From Omphiscola glabra (Eukaryota > Mollusca > Gastropoda > Lymnaeidae): DNA of 64,000 nucleotides. The position numbers and the translations under genes are program-made. Location of the stretch: NCBI GenBank assembly GCA_964017045.1, contig OZ024798.1:10685793-10749792 (forward strand), given 5' to 3'. The notes beneath the pieces are model-generated. The model worked only from the letters and a program-made list of their open reading frames with translations. It did not search any database and had not been told where the DNA came from. How positions within the stretch are numbered: position 1 is the stretch's first letter; every line of letters starts with the position of its first letter. Shown piece by piece: positions 11,001-26,000 of this stretch.

Positions 11001-14000
11001 CATTGTCATACTTCCTATACTGCTCTGCTGCATGCCCGGATGTGAGGTGGACATGGGAGTTGATGTGGGCAGAGATTGCGGTGGTGGTGTCACCTGAGGA
11101 GGCATTCCACGCTGCAGGTAGATGGAATCATCAGCAAAGGGATCCTGCACGCTTATGCTGTCAGAGGTAACAGGCATTGGACCTGATACACCACTGTGGG
11201 GTGCAAGGGGTGTCCCACCCGTATTACTGGTTGGAGGCAATGGACCACCAGGTTGTTGCTGCATCATTGGACCTCCATAACCAGGTGGGCCACCGGGCAT
11301 CATCTGAGGACCACCCATCATATTTCCAACACTGGAGTTTGGTGGCATCATTCCTTGTTGCCCGTGCATCATATTTGATCCAGGACCTCCCATCATGCCA
11401 GAAGGACCCATTGGTGGACCACCCATCATATTACCCATCCCACCATGTGGACCAGGACCACCCATCATTGAGTTGGGACCCATCATCATATTAGGTCCAC
11501 TCATATGGGGATTGGGCATAGTACCATCTGGATTTTGCATGTAAGGAGGAGGCATATTAGGAGGATATGAAGAATCCATTTGATTGTTGGGAACACTAGG
11601 TGGGCGGAATGCATCATTTGAGTTTGAGCCTGCTGACAACATAAGGTAGGTTAAAATTATTAGTAAAGCAAATCACACACATATTTACATTACATTGCCA
11701 ATCATGAAACTAAAACATTAAATATTTTTTGAAAAAACTGTATATTTTAATTTTCCTTTAAAGGCTCTAAATTTCTAAAATAAAATTTCAGAACTTTAGG
11801 TGATAATGAAGATCCATTACTAAAATATAAAATTTATTTCATATTTACTTATGAAACAGAATATTCCCCCTTAAATATTTTTTGTATCGCCAATGTTAAA
11901 CAAAATAGACATTTGCAAAACCACAAACCTGGTGACGGAGCTCGTTTATTTTTCTGCTCTCTTTTATGGGCCAACTGAGCTTCCATCTGCGCCAAGATTG
12001 GTGCTGGATTAATGCCACCTCTATCATACTTGCATTCATAGTTGAACAAGTATCTAATGTAGTTCTTTTTTAAAGTAAAAGCAGCACTGGCAGATGTTCC
12101 AATATTTACTACTGTGCAGATATCTCTCCACTTTTTGCTTCTTGTTACCTGGAACAAATAAGTTAGATGACAATTTTCACTAGAGTGCTCTCTTTAGAAA
12201 ATTTCAGTTTGCCCCCAAAATTTATTTTATGAATTATAACAAATACATTTTTTCCCCATCTGTAAAAAATTTTTTTGAACAGCTTGTTTAAACAAGAACA
12301 TTAAAAATCCATCCATCCCTGTGTGGCTCCAGCATTAAAAAATACTATATGGAAATTTTAATTTTTTTAATGGATCTATTCACACTGTCCATGAAGGACT
12401 TGGATTACAGGGGAAAAAAGTTAACTTGCATACCTCTTCAAAGCCACCTTTTTCTCTAACACATAGATATAGCTTGTAAAGATCCAGTGGCGTCTTGCTG
12501 ATAACTGGCAGGGTTGTCACTGGTTGACCAGTTTCTTCTAAAAAGTTGAGTACCCGCTCCAGAAAAGGTCGACGATCAGGCTCGGGTCCCATTTCATATA
12601 GTTTTGATAGGTCAGAGGAAGATTTCTGTTGTGGGTAAAAAGGTTAAGACATAAATACAAATACAACCATTTAGGAACATAATTTTTTACAATGGAATTG
12701 ATTTTTAAAAAATGGTTTCAAATTGATTGCAATTCAATGTGGTTAATTTATTCTGTAATATTTAAGTTATTTTAATCATAGTAGTCTTCTTTTTGCACTA
12801 AATACCATAGGATGTGTTCACTTAATATTTGCATACATATGTAATGGTAGATTTTGAATTTATCTTGTAGTGAGTAAAAAAAATTTTAACAGTTTCAAAA
12901 GTTCCCACAAATTCTGCAAAGACAGCTCTCAAAAATTAAAATTGATCGGTAGTGAATATTGCCAATAAATTAAGACTATTTTCAGTAAATGATTATTTCA
13001 TGCACTTCATACATTAACAACATTCTTCAATCTATATTTCTTCAAAACTCTGACAATAGTTACAAAAATGCCTTTAACACAAATCAAGGGGAGTAGATTT
13101 TTATCATTTTGTTTTCTAAGTATACATGACAAATAAATGCTCCAGAGAAAAAAGATTTGTAGAAGATAAATACATAATGCTGGGGAACACTAAAGCAGGG
13201 TCAGCAGACTGGCTTCTAAGTAATTCTGCATCAATATTGAGCCTAACACTACATTAATAACCAGTAATACGGTAATAAACAAGGAAGCCTGAAAAAGCAT
13301 GTCAAATTAGAACTGTCATAGCAAAACATATGAATACCGTTTAAATAAATGGTCATGCTTCTGATCATTAAATAAAATTTTGCTTATTAGAATGAGGTAC
13401 CAGTACTTCAGAAATAGTGAAGCATCATTTATATTTGTTATTTGCAAAATGGAGAAAGCAGTTTCATTTCTATATGTAGAATTTTAAAGACTAAGTAATA
13501 ACAATTTTTTTCCCTTACATTGTTAATTAGATATTAGTTTATATTTTGTTTGATGCATTCATTTTTAGGGGGCATTTAAAATATAATCCTTATTCCTCAA
13601 TTGCGGCAGGTTTTTTTTTTAAATAATGAAATTGAGTAAATAAAACTGTTAATTTTTTTTTTTAACTCTATAAACAACTGAGTCAATTGAGATGATTATT
13701 GAAGTTGGTGCTTGTGAGCAATGATGCTTAATTTTTTTTTATTTAATATTGATAAAAACCTGATATTTTTATAAACAATGTAACATAAACTTTTTTGAAA
13801 AAAAATTATTTTCAATAAAAGCAAACAAAAACAAAACAAAAAAAATACATTAAAAAAAGTTCAGGCACTTAACAAGGAGCAAAACATATTTTTTTTATAA
13901 ATTGCCATGCAGTGATAGAACATTCATAAATTCTTTACATTTTTTAAAATGTAGAAATAAGAAAAGGGGCAAAGCAGAAAATGAAAAATCTAAAAGAACA

Positions 14001-17000
14001 TAACAGAACTTAAATAAATCAAGAATATCCAAGGACTAAATAAATTAAACCTCTTAAACACTTATTTGCACTATCTTTAAAGTAAGGAAAAAAAATAAAG
14101 TAGCAAGGTAGGCAGTAAGAAATAACATTATTTTCTCAATTGTGTAGGTGTTTGTGTCTCTACTTGCTCTTTAAGTTGATATCTAAATGAAGGACCTTCA
14201 CTTAATTAATGCTTAAGCTTTTCATATAAATTCTGCAAATGGGATTAAATATAAATTTTACCACCACAGATTACATCAGAAGGTATAGATGGGACAAGCA
14301 CATGAGTGAATCAAGGATTAGTTGCTGCTCGAGACAAAAATTATTTTAGGAAGGACTTATGCACGCAATCCAAAGGATAGATTATTAATTTGTGAGCTGC
14401 ACCAGCCATCTGCATATGAGAAATAGAAGTATCTACTCTCGTGGTGGCCTACTACGAGTTCTTCCAAAGAAGGATACAACACAACTGAAACTGGCTATTT
14501 TTTGTATGAACTGTTAGAAAATAATGCCTGTTCACCACATACACGTAATACATACTGTGCATAAAAACTTAACAACAAATTAAAAGGAGATAGCAAGACA
14601 TTTTCATTAATTGACACCTTCTCCATGAAACAAGATTCAAACACAAATGATAGAGGCACCAAATGATATGAAGTACTTTGAGTGATGCTGCATCAAATCT
14701 GTGATAGATCAACTTTTGAATTATTTTTGTCAACGGAGCCCTCTATTCAATTACAAATTCTGCTGCCTGCAGCCCTTCAATGACTTATTTATTTGAGCAT
14801 TATTTGGTGCCTCTAGGAAGAAGCGTAAGTAGCAGAGTGGCCGAGGCATGGTAGTAACATAAAATGACACAACACTGCTATGTTTCAGCTGCTGCTGCTT
14901 CTGCGGGGCAATGGGAAAGGTAAATATGGCAGTGGAGGGTCAATTTTGATATTTACAAAAATTATAAATGTCGCTATCACCCACGACAAAGGGAAGAACA
15001 AAATTAACAAATACAAAAAAAATAATAACAGTAAAGTGGTAACACGAGCGTTCCCAAAAATCAAAACTAGGTATTTTCATGTTTTGAGCAAGTTAATTTC
15101 CGTGCGGCCACTTACAAGGGCCCCAGGACTGTTGGGTTCCTCTGTGTAGTGTGGCCCGGCAGAGCCGGCGCGAGGCTGGCCCTCCAACTCCTACAAAGTC
15201 GGCCAAAAACAAGAAAAATAGAGGAGGAAAGAGAGTTAGGTTTGTGAAAAGGTGATGGGTGTGACAACATTAGGAACTTACAGTGATTAGATTTAGATAA
15301 ACCCTTCATTCCACTGATTATTTTATTGTAAAAAAAAAAAAGTTACATTTACAAATGTTGACCGAGCAAAAATTGGTAAAAAGGATCTGGACTGGGATGT
15401 CAATCATAAGAGGTTGGTGTCATCAAAAGCATGTAGCCATTTTTAATGAATGATGGTTATGTAAAACAGTCCTTTAAACATCTATGGATGTGCATGTTTC
15501 CACTCTGCAACATGTAAAGCAGCTGAAAGCATTGGTTTATGACATACAGAAACATTTGTATTTTACTTGGTGATAGTGAGAAGAAGTAAGCTCTAAACAA
15601 TTTAACATTTGATTATGGCTTATATGACCGCAAAATATGTTCAGATCAGTTTAACGGATAGACCCTTTCTTATCCTAGCAACTACCACATCCAGATGTAA
15701 ATGTACATGACAAAATTCATTCACACATACTAAAATTGATAGTGTATCTCCACAAAAGAAATGAATGAATAAAGTGATGATGCAACATGACAACATGGGC
15801 AATGATTTAATAGTGACAAGAGAAACATCCTATCATGATGGCTCTAGCTGTATTGGTCATGGCATGCTTAAAAGAGTATTACAAAAAAAATGAATCGTTT
15901 TTAAAAATAGAAAAACTGTTTACTAGGGAGAGCAAACAATTTTAAATTTAAATATAACATTTTTTTTTAAATATGTTAATTCCAACACATTAATTTATCC
16001 CAATTAATTATTTAAATCATGGTTTGGTAATAATAAATCAAGAGCCATGAGATGGTCGACCAGCTTCATGTTCAGTTGTCCTGATTTTGATTAATTTTTA
16101 CTTAAAAATAAAAATATAAGTCTTTTTTTTTTTCAACCAAGTTTGCACCAAGTATGAAGAGATAAATGAGCAAAGGGAACATATTAGTAAGAAAACGTGT
16201 CTACTGCTTGTACACTTACATTTTCAATTAATAATCTAATAGAATCTTTATGAACAGAATTGAAATTTGTGTAACAAGTTTCACCTGTCTGCTTCAAATG
16301 TGTACAAAGCACCAGACAACTCTGTGGGAGCACTACAGGGCTTGGGGCTGTAGGGAGTAAAGGATTATTTCAAAAATTACTGAACGATGGATTTACCTTT
16401 ACTTTCTTCTTCTTCTCTGGAGGATCTTCAGAAGGTGTGTTTGTGCCAGCATTTATGTTGTTGTTGTTATTACTCATTGGTGGCATACAGTTCATCTGTG
16501 GGTGTGGAGGCATCTGACCCATGGGTGGCATATTTCCGCTGTTGTTCATCCCAGGATGTCCTGGCATCATAGGACCATTATGGCTCATTATTGGTCCATT
16601 TGGCCCCATCATGGGGCCATTCTGATTCATATTCATATTTGGCCCGCCCATGTTTGAAGGCATCATATGATGAGGTCCCATGTTTGGTGGCATTTGATTA
16701 GGACCTCCCATGTGACCTGGATTCATCATATTGTTGGGTGCCATACCGTTTGGCATCATTCCATGTGGACCAGGAACCATACCATGCCCCATCATGTGTG
16801 GAGGTCCTCCATGAGGGCCCATAAGATGGGCATGAGGGTGGTGATGAGGAATAGACGTGGAAATACTTGTTACTGGTGATACTATACTTTGGGTGACTGA
16901 TGTTAAAATGGGGCCTGAAATGATGGAAAATATATTAAAATCGAGTCTATCTTGGCCTAAACAACTAAATGTATTTAAAACCACATGTCCTAAAAACTAA

Positions 17001-20000
17001 CGAACCGTTTTCAAATTTTAAAATGATAGAAAGGATTAACATGGTGAATCATTAATTAGAAAGGTATCTTGTGTGGATTTGCATCATTTACAAATTAACT
17101 TCATAGTCAGTGGCTTATGTAAACGAAATAATACTTTATTTATTACCATAGCAAAATAAACCAAAATGGTTTTATAGTTTTGAGTCAAGGGTAATATAGT
17201 AACTGATACAAAATGTGACTTGATGTAAACAAGTCGGTGTTGTTTTGAGGAAAAGTAGAAAATTTCTGAAATTAAAACAATCACTCCTTCTGTGGCAAAT
17301 GTTCACTATACCGCTCAAAGGCAATCCATCCTGACCCTGCCTCTTATTTTTAAATGATTTTATTTTTACCTACTAGTTGAATGTTTTGAAAATCTTCAAA
17401 ATAAGGTCATAATGCTTTTGGCTCATCACTTTTGTGTTGATTAACTTTGTACAAATGGATAATTTTGTAAAAACCAAAATAAATTGATTCCTACCTGTAT
17501 TGGCTATAGTGACAACATTGCTGCTGGATGAAGGCATTGATGACATGGCAGATGACATTGAGGGAGGAGGTAATGGAATTCCACTCTCACTGTAAGGCAT
17601 CTTGGACTCTGGACCCATATGATGAGGTTGGTGTTGCATGTGTTGGAGATGAGAATGATGACTAGCAGGGTGCCCTGGAGGGCTAATATTTTCTATTGTC
17701 CTACACGAGTCCCCATTCTGATGGGTACCAGAAGGTGGAGGTGAAGTCCCGGATAATGTAGGAGTGCTTACAGAGTCAGATGTTTTATCACCCTGGTCAG
17801 AGGAATGGAAACCACTGTCAACAGAGGTTGAATCACTAGGCATGCCACCTGAGCTTTCAGAGCCTGTGGTCGACTCATTATTGGGGAGGTCGGGGTGATG
17901 GGCCGTTGTGGAGTTTGGCCGTGATGATGATTCGTGAGTGTCTGTGTTGGATAATGGTGATGTTTGGTTATGATCACCACCATGAGCAATACTGGAGGAT
18001 GTGTTGTTGGTCATAGCTGCTGGGCTGTGAGCCGACTTAGGCACTGGGGAAGAAGTTGTTGTGGATGAACCTCCCATAGCAGACGGGGGCATCCCTCCCG
18101 AGCTGCTCCGTGCCAAGTGTTCAACAGCATTGGACATACTGTTTAAACTGGGATTGCCAAAGTTTGGTGAGTTGGTCATATTGTTCATTTGAGCCAATGG
18201 ACCTCCAGATTGTCCGAACATTCCTCTAGAGGGACTCATTGAACCTCGATTGTGAGACATTCGTGGCCCTACTGTGTTTGCAGCTGCCATCATTGCTGCC
18301 TGGGCTGCTTGGGCTGCTTTGTTCGATGAGTTACTGTGTTGTGACATCATGCTTCCTGGTTGTCCACTTAAGTTGGAAGTCATAGGGCCAGACGTTGATC
18401 CTGGTGGCATTGGTACTGGTCCAGTTTGAGGTGGTATCCCATGCTGGCCAGGCATGGGACCCATGTAGCCTGGATACTGGTTATTCATCATAGCACCCAT
18501 ATTATTATTACCTTGAGAATATGGACCATACCCTTGCTGGCTCATATTTCTGTTCATACCTGGCATGTTACCATACATAGGTCCTCCTGGCATCTGGCCA
18601 GGTCCATTGGGATACATATTTTGCTGAGGTCCTGGATAGTTTTGCATGGGTCCTGACATGGGGGGCCCACCCATACCTCCCATTCCAGGCTGTTGACGAC
18701 TGTAGTTGCCTTAAATAAAAGAAATTTTAATTAAGTTTCTGAGAACAGTATATTGAAATGCGACTTTTAATTTTCATTGTTGATAATAGCAAATAGTTTT
18801 GAATTAAAACAAATTAATAGTAAGTATGTTAATACCTTGGGGATACTGTGAGTTATAAGGTTGAAAATGGCCTGGCATTTGACCGCTTCCCACTTTCCCT
18901 GTACTGGGCATGTAGCCCATACTGTTGGGTGGGGGCATCATTTGTTGGTTATAGCCTGTTGAAAAAAAAAATCCAAAAGGTTAATATATGGTCAAAAATA
19001 TGTATTTAATGATAAAATTGAAAAGGTATGTGCAAATTAATCTTCCTATCATATTTGAGGCTGTCTAAAATGGTAAACCTATATCTTTTTAGTTAATTAC
19101 TTTTATCTCCCTTAGAGCTGCATTTTTTTTAGTGAACTTTCTCAGTTTTACTTTTCCAAAACATTACACTACACACACTTTAAAAAGTATCATCATCTAA
19201 AGTTAAAAGATGTTCTAGTAAAACATTTAATATTACAAAACTAGAATATATAATCTGATGTTATCGGGATAATAATGGTAGGTCTTTTGTGACAATTTCT
19301 ATCTGCTATTGCAAAAACTCATCACAATTCCTAACTTTAAACATAAGTATCTCTGTTGTAATGATATTTACTTTTCTAACATCATTAAGTTTTGATAAGT
19401 ATATATCTGCTATATATTATACGCCTACCCCACACCCTTTCATGCCCCATAACTACATTTTTTCCCTCAAAACATGACCTTTAAAAAAAACAATTTATTA
19501 AAGGAAATTGATATATTGATATCGTCATCAAAAATTTAAACAAACTTTTGCCTTGGTTTTTTAATTATAAATTATCGGAAAATTGTAAAACAAAGAATTC
19601 TTTTATCTAAAGAAGAATCTCGAAACCGTTATTCACGTCTTTTACAGACTTTTTTTTTAAAAATAAAAGTTATCTCATCTCATAAAAATACACACCCATT
19701 TTACTTTTCGCAAAGTAAAAACAAAAATATATTTTCATTTTTTTTTAGAAAAAAAAGTAACCCATCTCTATTTTTAAAAAATTAAATTTTCAAGTGTTAA
19801 GATGATTGGGTTTTGATATTTATGTAAATTCTACCCCCGATATGCAGGTACCTAAGAAGGTTAATTATTTATCAAATTCATTCCTTTAGTTTGAGACGTA
19901 TCTTGTGCTGCTAGTGCAAAATGAAAGTATTGACCAACCCCACTCTATCCCCCCAGATTTTAATAAAATCTTCCATCGGATTGTAGTCCCTTCTTTAAGC

Positions 20001-23000
20001 AATCACATTGTTTGCACTTCATATGGTTTGTTCTTATTAGGATGAGTGATAAGTGCACTAGTGAATCCTATTTGGCTATGGAGTTTCGCTGCACTGATTG
20101 ACCTAAACGGCATTTTCTTATTAAAAGTATATTTAAAGGTTAAATTTTTATTATGTTATAAATTTAATAAAAGTATACTTTTGGAATTTAAAAAATTAAA
20201 AACTTTCAATGCATACAATATGCTTACAATAGTTCCTTTATTGTTATTTTAAATGTATGTGTAATTTATAATAATAATACATAAACATTTACTAAAATAA
20301 AAGCGGATACCTTTTATTTTTTTGCACATTTACATTTATTCGATTTCTATAGAATAATAGAAAATCACAAGCATTGTTTTTAAGAATCTGAAAAGAACAT
20401 ATTTAAATAGCTTTGTCTTTTTTGGCATTATGGTCAGCCTTGGCTCATTCTTATATATATATATATATATATAGATAAATCAGGTTCAAAGTAGCTACCC
20501 CAACATAATAAATGATGTTTCATTTTATTGGACCCTACCAGCAATGTCCTTGATCACCAAACAAAACTTTAATATATGTGTCAAGTAATGTGGATGATTA
20601 CTATAATAAAGTTAAAAACTGAAATGTGCTACCTGTGTCCATACCTTGTGTAGCCATTGGGGATTGGGTCATTCTATTCTGTCCATCTACCTGCCCCGAG
20701 GGAGGGCGGATAGGCATAGGGCTGCCAGCTTGGGCACCTAAAACAGACAGCGACTATTTTATTTTCTTGTTCAAACTATACATCATCTCTATTTCATCCC
20801 TATTTTTATTCAGGGCCTATTCGGAAAGGTGAGATTGCCATAACCATAATTTATAATAATATACTGAATGTATAAATAGGCAGAGTAGAAAGTAAAGGCG
20901 CTGTTTCATCAATCGGATTCTCTCCCGCCACAGATTTTTGTCATACATCCCAATGCGGTACAGAGGCCTGTCGCGACAAGTCTGTATTCTAACACCGACA
21001 TAGTAATCTAAATGTTAAGTAACAAATGTGGGACATAAAAAAACATCAACCAAATACATGTCAATGTATTAGAAAGATAACCAATGCTTTAAACGGAAAT
21101 AAGTGCTCAGCGTTTTGTTTTTTTAAATAAGTGAAACAAAACATTGTCACGTAGCGTGCCATCTCTCTATTCTTAGCCGAGGAATGACCTCGCCTCCCCT
21201 TACCCCCCCCCCCAACCAAAAACCAATAAGCCGGGGAGGTGGGCAGTGGTGGGGAGGGAGAGACTCCCGTTCAAGCTGTAAAAACCAGCCTATCGCCGTC
21301 CAAGAAATAATTAATGACGGCCTCAGGGTATTCCATTTACTGCTGGTCAACTTTCTCCTCGCGGGAGGGAGGTTTCATTGTAAAAGGCAACCCCTTCCCA
21401 GATTCTCTCATAACGCGAAGTTTGATAATGAATCATTTTGGTCTGGTAGAATATTCAGTTTTAGTTATTGTAAATTTTTTTAAAATTCAAAATAATAAAT
21501 TGAACATTTGAACTGAAATTAATTTATTTTGACATAAGTAAAAGGCTTTGACGTCTGAAAATAATAAACTTTTATATTAAATACGGTGGTGTAAAAATGG
21601 TTTTGGTTATATTACTTTTAATTTCATCGTTAGATTTATTTTTACATTTAGTAAATCTAGTGCCTGAACATGTGGGCCAAAATATGTTGAAACATTTTCT
21701 TTTTGCTGGAGATTTTTGTTTTATTGGGGCAAAATGACGGCCATTATTTTTGCTCTATTGTTTTTTTTAATAAATATTTTGTAAATAGATAAAACACGTA
21801 GTCGGAAATTTTTTTTACTAATATTTCTGTATGACCAAAAAATAATAAAAAGTGAAGATGGTAAAAAAACAAATTAATTAAGCACGCATTTTCTTTCTAT
21901 TTTGTAAGTCTACAGAAGTATACATTATACACCCATTGACTTTTGTCTTCGCTCACGAGACCATTGAATTATTCTGATTAGCAATTGCAACCAGCATATT
22001 TCACATTTATTTGACCGTTGAATTATTCTGATTAGCAATTGCAACCAACATATTTCACCTTTATTTGACCATTGAATTATTCTGATTAGCAATTGCAACC
22101 AACATATTTCACCTTTATTTGACCGTTTAATTATTCTGATTAGCAATTGCAACCAACATATTTTACCTTTATTTGACTGTTGAATTATTCTGATTAGCAA
22201 TTGCAACCAACATATTTCACCTTTATTTGACCGTTGAATTATTCTGATTAGCAATTGCTACCAACATATTTCACCTTTATTTTTAAGGTGCTGTTGTTAC
22301 ACTTTTATGGAGAAGGGAATGAAACTCACGTAGAACTGCTCTTTCATTGTTATTGGTGCTCTATTTGGTGAGTGATGATGTGCAAACCGATACTGGGCAA
22401 CATTTTACATGACAGCAGGATTTTGTATGCATACAATTTTAAAGACCAGGGTGTCGGCGAGGATAACACAGCAATCATAAAATATAAGTGCTGCACAACT
22501 ACTTTATCTGAGCTCTTTAAATGTATCCTTTTGAAAAATAATAATTAAAATTTCAAAGAAAAAAATATGTACAGATTGACAGCAAAAAAGAAAAGCATTT
22601 CTGACTTAACTACAAGCATTTAATTTACTGCAATCCATAAAAATCCATAATGTGCTTAAAACTAATTTACCAATTTTCAAATAATTTTATAAAAGGGTGC
22701 TTGTAAATGTATTTATTATTCCAGCTAAAAAAGCCAAAACAGAAATTTTTCTTATATATATATGGAGTAGATAAAGCAAATATATTGTTCTTGTCGTAGT
22801 AAGACCACACTCATTTTCAGTATGGCAGAATATTCATGATGGCCGATGGTCGCATGTAAGACTAAATGACAGTCAAGTGCAGGGCTTTGTTGAAAACTCC
22901 ACAGCCCCCGCCCCCCCCCCCTTATCGCATTCATTCAGTTCCCATTGCGTTAAATGATTAATCCCCGGCAAGCACCACAATTTACGAGCAATCTTTGTTT

Positions 23001-26000
23001 ACGTCTAGTGACAACAATATCAACAAAGTTCAACTGACGAGGTCATCCGCCGACGCATTCTTAGGTGATTAGGCCGCGTTCAAGTAATGGAAAACTTGAT
23101 GTGCCAACAAGAGCGGTGCTCCCCCCTGCACACTAATAGTTATTTAACAAGACTGTTTGTCATCGTTTGTGAAGGTGGTATGCGTTCCTGGTTTTTTCTC
23201 CCTCCTCCCTCTCTCACTCACCTCCTCTATCCACTAGGGAAATCCCCTAACTTTTAAGTCCAATCTATAGAATGCGCGAGTCGACTTTATCACCTTGAGC
23301 CACCACCCTCCACCCCCCTCAAATCACCACGATCACTTTTTTCCCCCCTTCCCTCTCCAATCTCCTGTCAAAAGAAGCGCATTATAATTCCCGGCCCTCG
23401 GAATCTACCATGTGCAAGGGCTGAATGGGTTTATTGATAGTTGTAACAATAACAAAAGGTTTTCACGAGATCAGCTGTAGGCGAGACATCAAGTGCCGGA
23501 CAGTGTTGTACTATGTAGAACACTTCCAGTTCCACCGACTATATAACTGTAACTTGTTCTGCCCTTGCACTACTATTTCTCAAAGAAACAGTTCACACAA
23601 CGTAATGTGCTGCCAAATACTACACTCAAGTGAATGTATCATTTGTCTTATTTCATGTTTAATTGTTCGGAGCAAATTTAAACAGACAACATGTAGGTTT
23701 TCATGTTGCTTACTGTTTGCCATTGTCAATATGGATGTAGATACATATCACTAAATAATAAATGACATGAGTATTATTCCAGCTAAAAACCATCAACATA
23801 AGTATTTCTTAGTTAGCCAAATAATAAATAAAAGTTGGCCCTTTCATGTATAAAATTTATATGAAAGAGACATTTATACTGTTCTATATGCCAGAGCCAA
23901 ATCCTGTGTCAGCTCGGATGCACCATTTTAAAGACTAACACCCCCCCCCTGACTCCTATTACAGAATTCTTCAGTGAATAATCCTCACCACTAAACTAGC
24001 TGTATTGCAGGGGTATGCAATTAATGCTAAAAAATGTCTAAATATCCAAAGGTTTGCATTTTATACACAGACAGTCAAGGCAACTTTTATCACCTTCAAC
24101 CTTTCATATAACATTTTTACTTAGTCCAAAATATGTTACTTGAAACAGAGATAAACCTAATAACTACAATCCTCAAATATATTTTAAAGCCATTCACCTC
24201 AGGCATACATTTTACCAAGTAGTAAAAGAATTATTTACAAAGAAGTTACACAGTTAAGTTTCTTTTCCTTGCCTTAAACAAAAAAAATGTTCCAGATTTT
24301 ATTTTATTTTTTTACATTTCATAATTGACTAGAAAAAAATATTCAAATTTATGTGATAAAATGCAGTTTTCAATAATTAAGTAGACCAAAATGCTTAAAA
24401 TCTGACCTGGAATGGAAGCAGGGGTGTTTGATCTAGATCCAGAGGAGCCAACTGGAGACGGCACTGGTCGGGGAACACCAGTTGAGCCTCTAGAGTTTTC
24501 TCCACTTATATCTTCAGGGTTGCCGAGCTCCTAAGGAATTAAGATATAAAAGAAAATAATTTCATTTCCACAAATCTGCAAAAATGTGCATGCACAATAT
24601 AAACAGTTTCATTTGGCAAGGTTTGGTGGTTTTTTTTAAATCAGATAGATAGTATATTTTTGTTCAGGCCAACTTGAAGTAAAGATAAGATGTTAAACAA
24701 TACAATAGACTAATTGGTTTGAAGTATTTTAACGGTTTTTTTTTGGGGGGGGGGGGATTAGGGGGGAGAGAGAGAGAGAGAGAGACCATGACACACACCC
24801 CCTCCCTTTTCTCAAACCATCCTTGAAGGAGCTGAATTCAGCATAGCTTTATAGAAACAAGGCAAAAGCCTTAAAATGTACTACTTTTGATATGACAAGG
24901 CCTATATTTTCGGCTCCAATAAAACTAAACTTTACATCTAACAAAATAGTAGCCTTATATCTATGTCTTTATGTGCCTAAAATATAACATGCTATAACAA
25001 AGTTAAACAATAATCCAGTCTCATGATTATGAGTCAATTATTGAAAATATAACAATTCTTATTAATTTGAAAACTGTATGAAACTTTTAACATATATTTA
25101 TTATTCTCTGAAATCAGATGATGGAGTGCAATAATAAAGCCTGATTAAAATTAACCTTGCCCATTTCTTTAGGGTTATGTAAGCCACTTTAGATTTAATT
25201 CCTGTATTTTGCCACTATCATTCATTCGGAGTAATAACAATTTATTTCATGAGCTTCCTTCACTGAACCTCAGCCATATATAAGTTATAAGCGGCTTCAC
25301 TATTCCCATTATTTAGCGAGTCATGCGCAACACATCCACTGATATACAGGAAATAAACGTGACTAGATCTCCCCTTCCCCTGCTTAAAACTCTAGACAGG
25401 GTTACTCCCCCCGGCCTCTATTATTCATCCCTTCACTTGGCCTATTTCCTCCTCTCATCTTATTCGTTTTCGCTGCTGCTCTCGCTCAATCACTCACAGG
25501 ACAACAACACCAGGGAATAGAATAGATAAGAATACGTGTACATACTACAAGTCAAAATTTCCCACTGATCATCACTAAACTACGCTCAACAATGTCATCA
25601 GTTTGTATCGATTTTTTAAAAATTATTATTAAAAAATAAAACGTCATCAAATTAACGTGTTATCAGTTTCAGTCAATCGGTGTAGGAATATAAACAATCT
25701 ACTTTTGTAATCAAACAATTAAGGAAACACAAAAATTATAGGACTTACCAACGCAATTTTCCAACTTCTTCTATATAAGTATAAGCCTATGAATTATCAA
25801 GCTCGTGAATATTTCCTGCAGTAAAAACACGATCCAAGTTCTCCTATACAAGGCGTACCATAAAACTCTACACTACGGTACATATTATTCACTAGACACA
25901 GTACGGAAGCCTAGCAAAGGCGGTCGTTCAAGTCTCAAGCCCAAGCCCCAACATTGGAAAAGTATTGGACTGAAACCAAGCTCTATTATCACCTGGGTCG

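Noticed and set aside
21925..22254. 109-codon minus-strand open frame with [20 protein letters not shown] repeats
   Set aside because: It is the 54-bp intronic minisatellite read in frame, inside the ARID1 intron.
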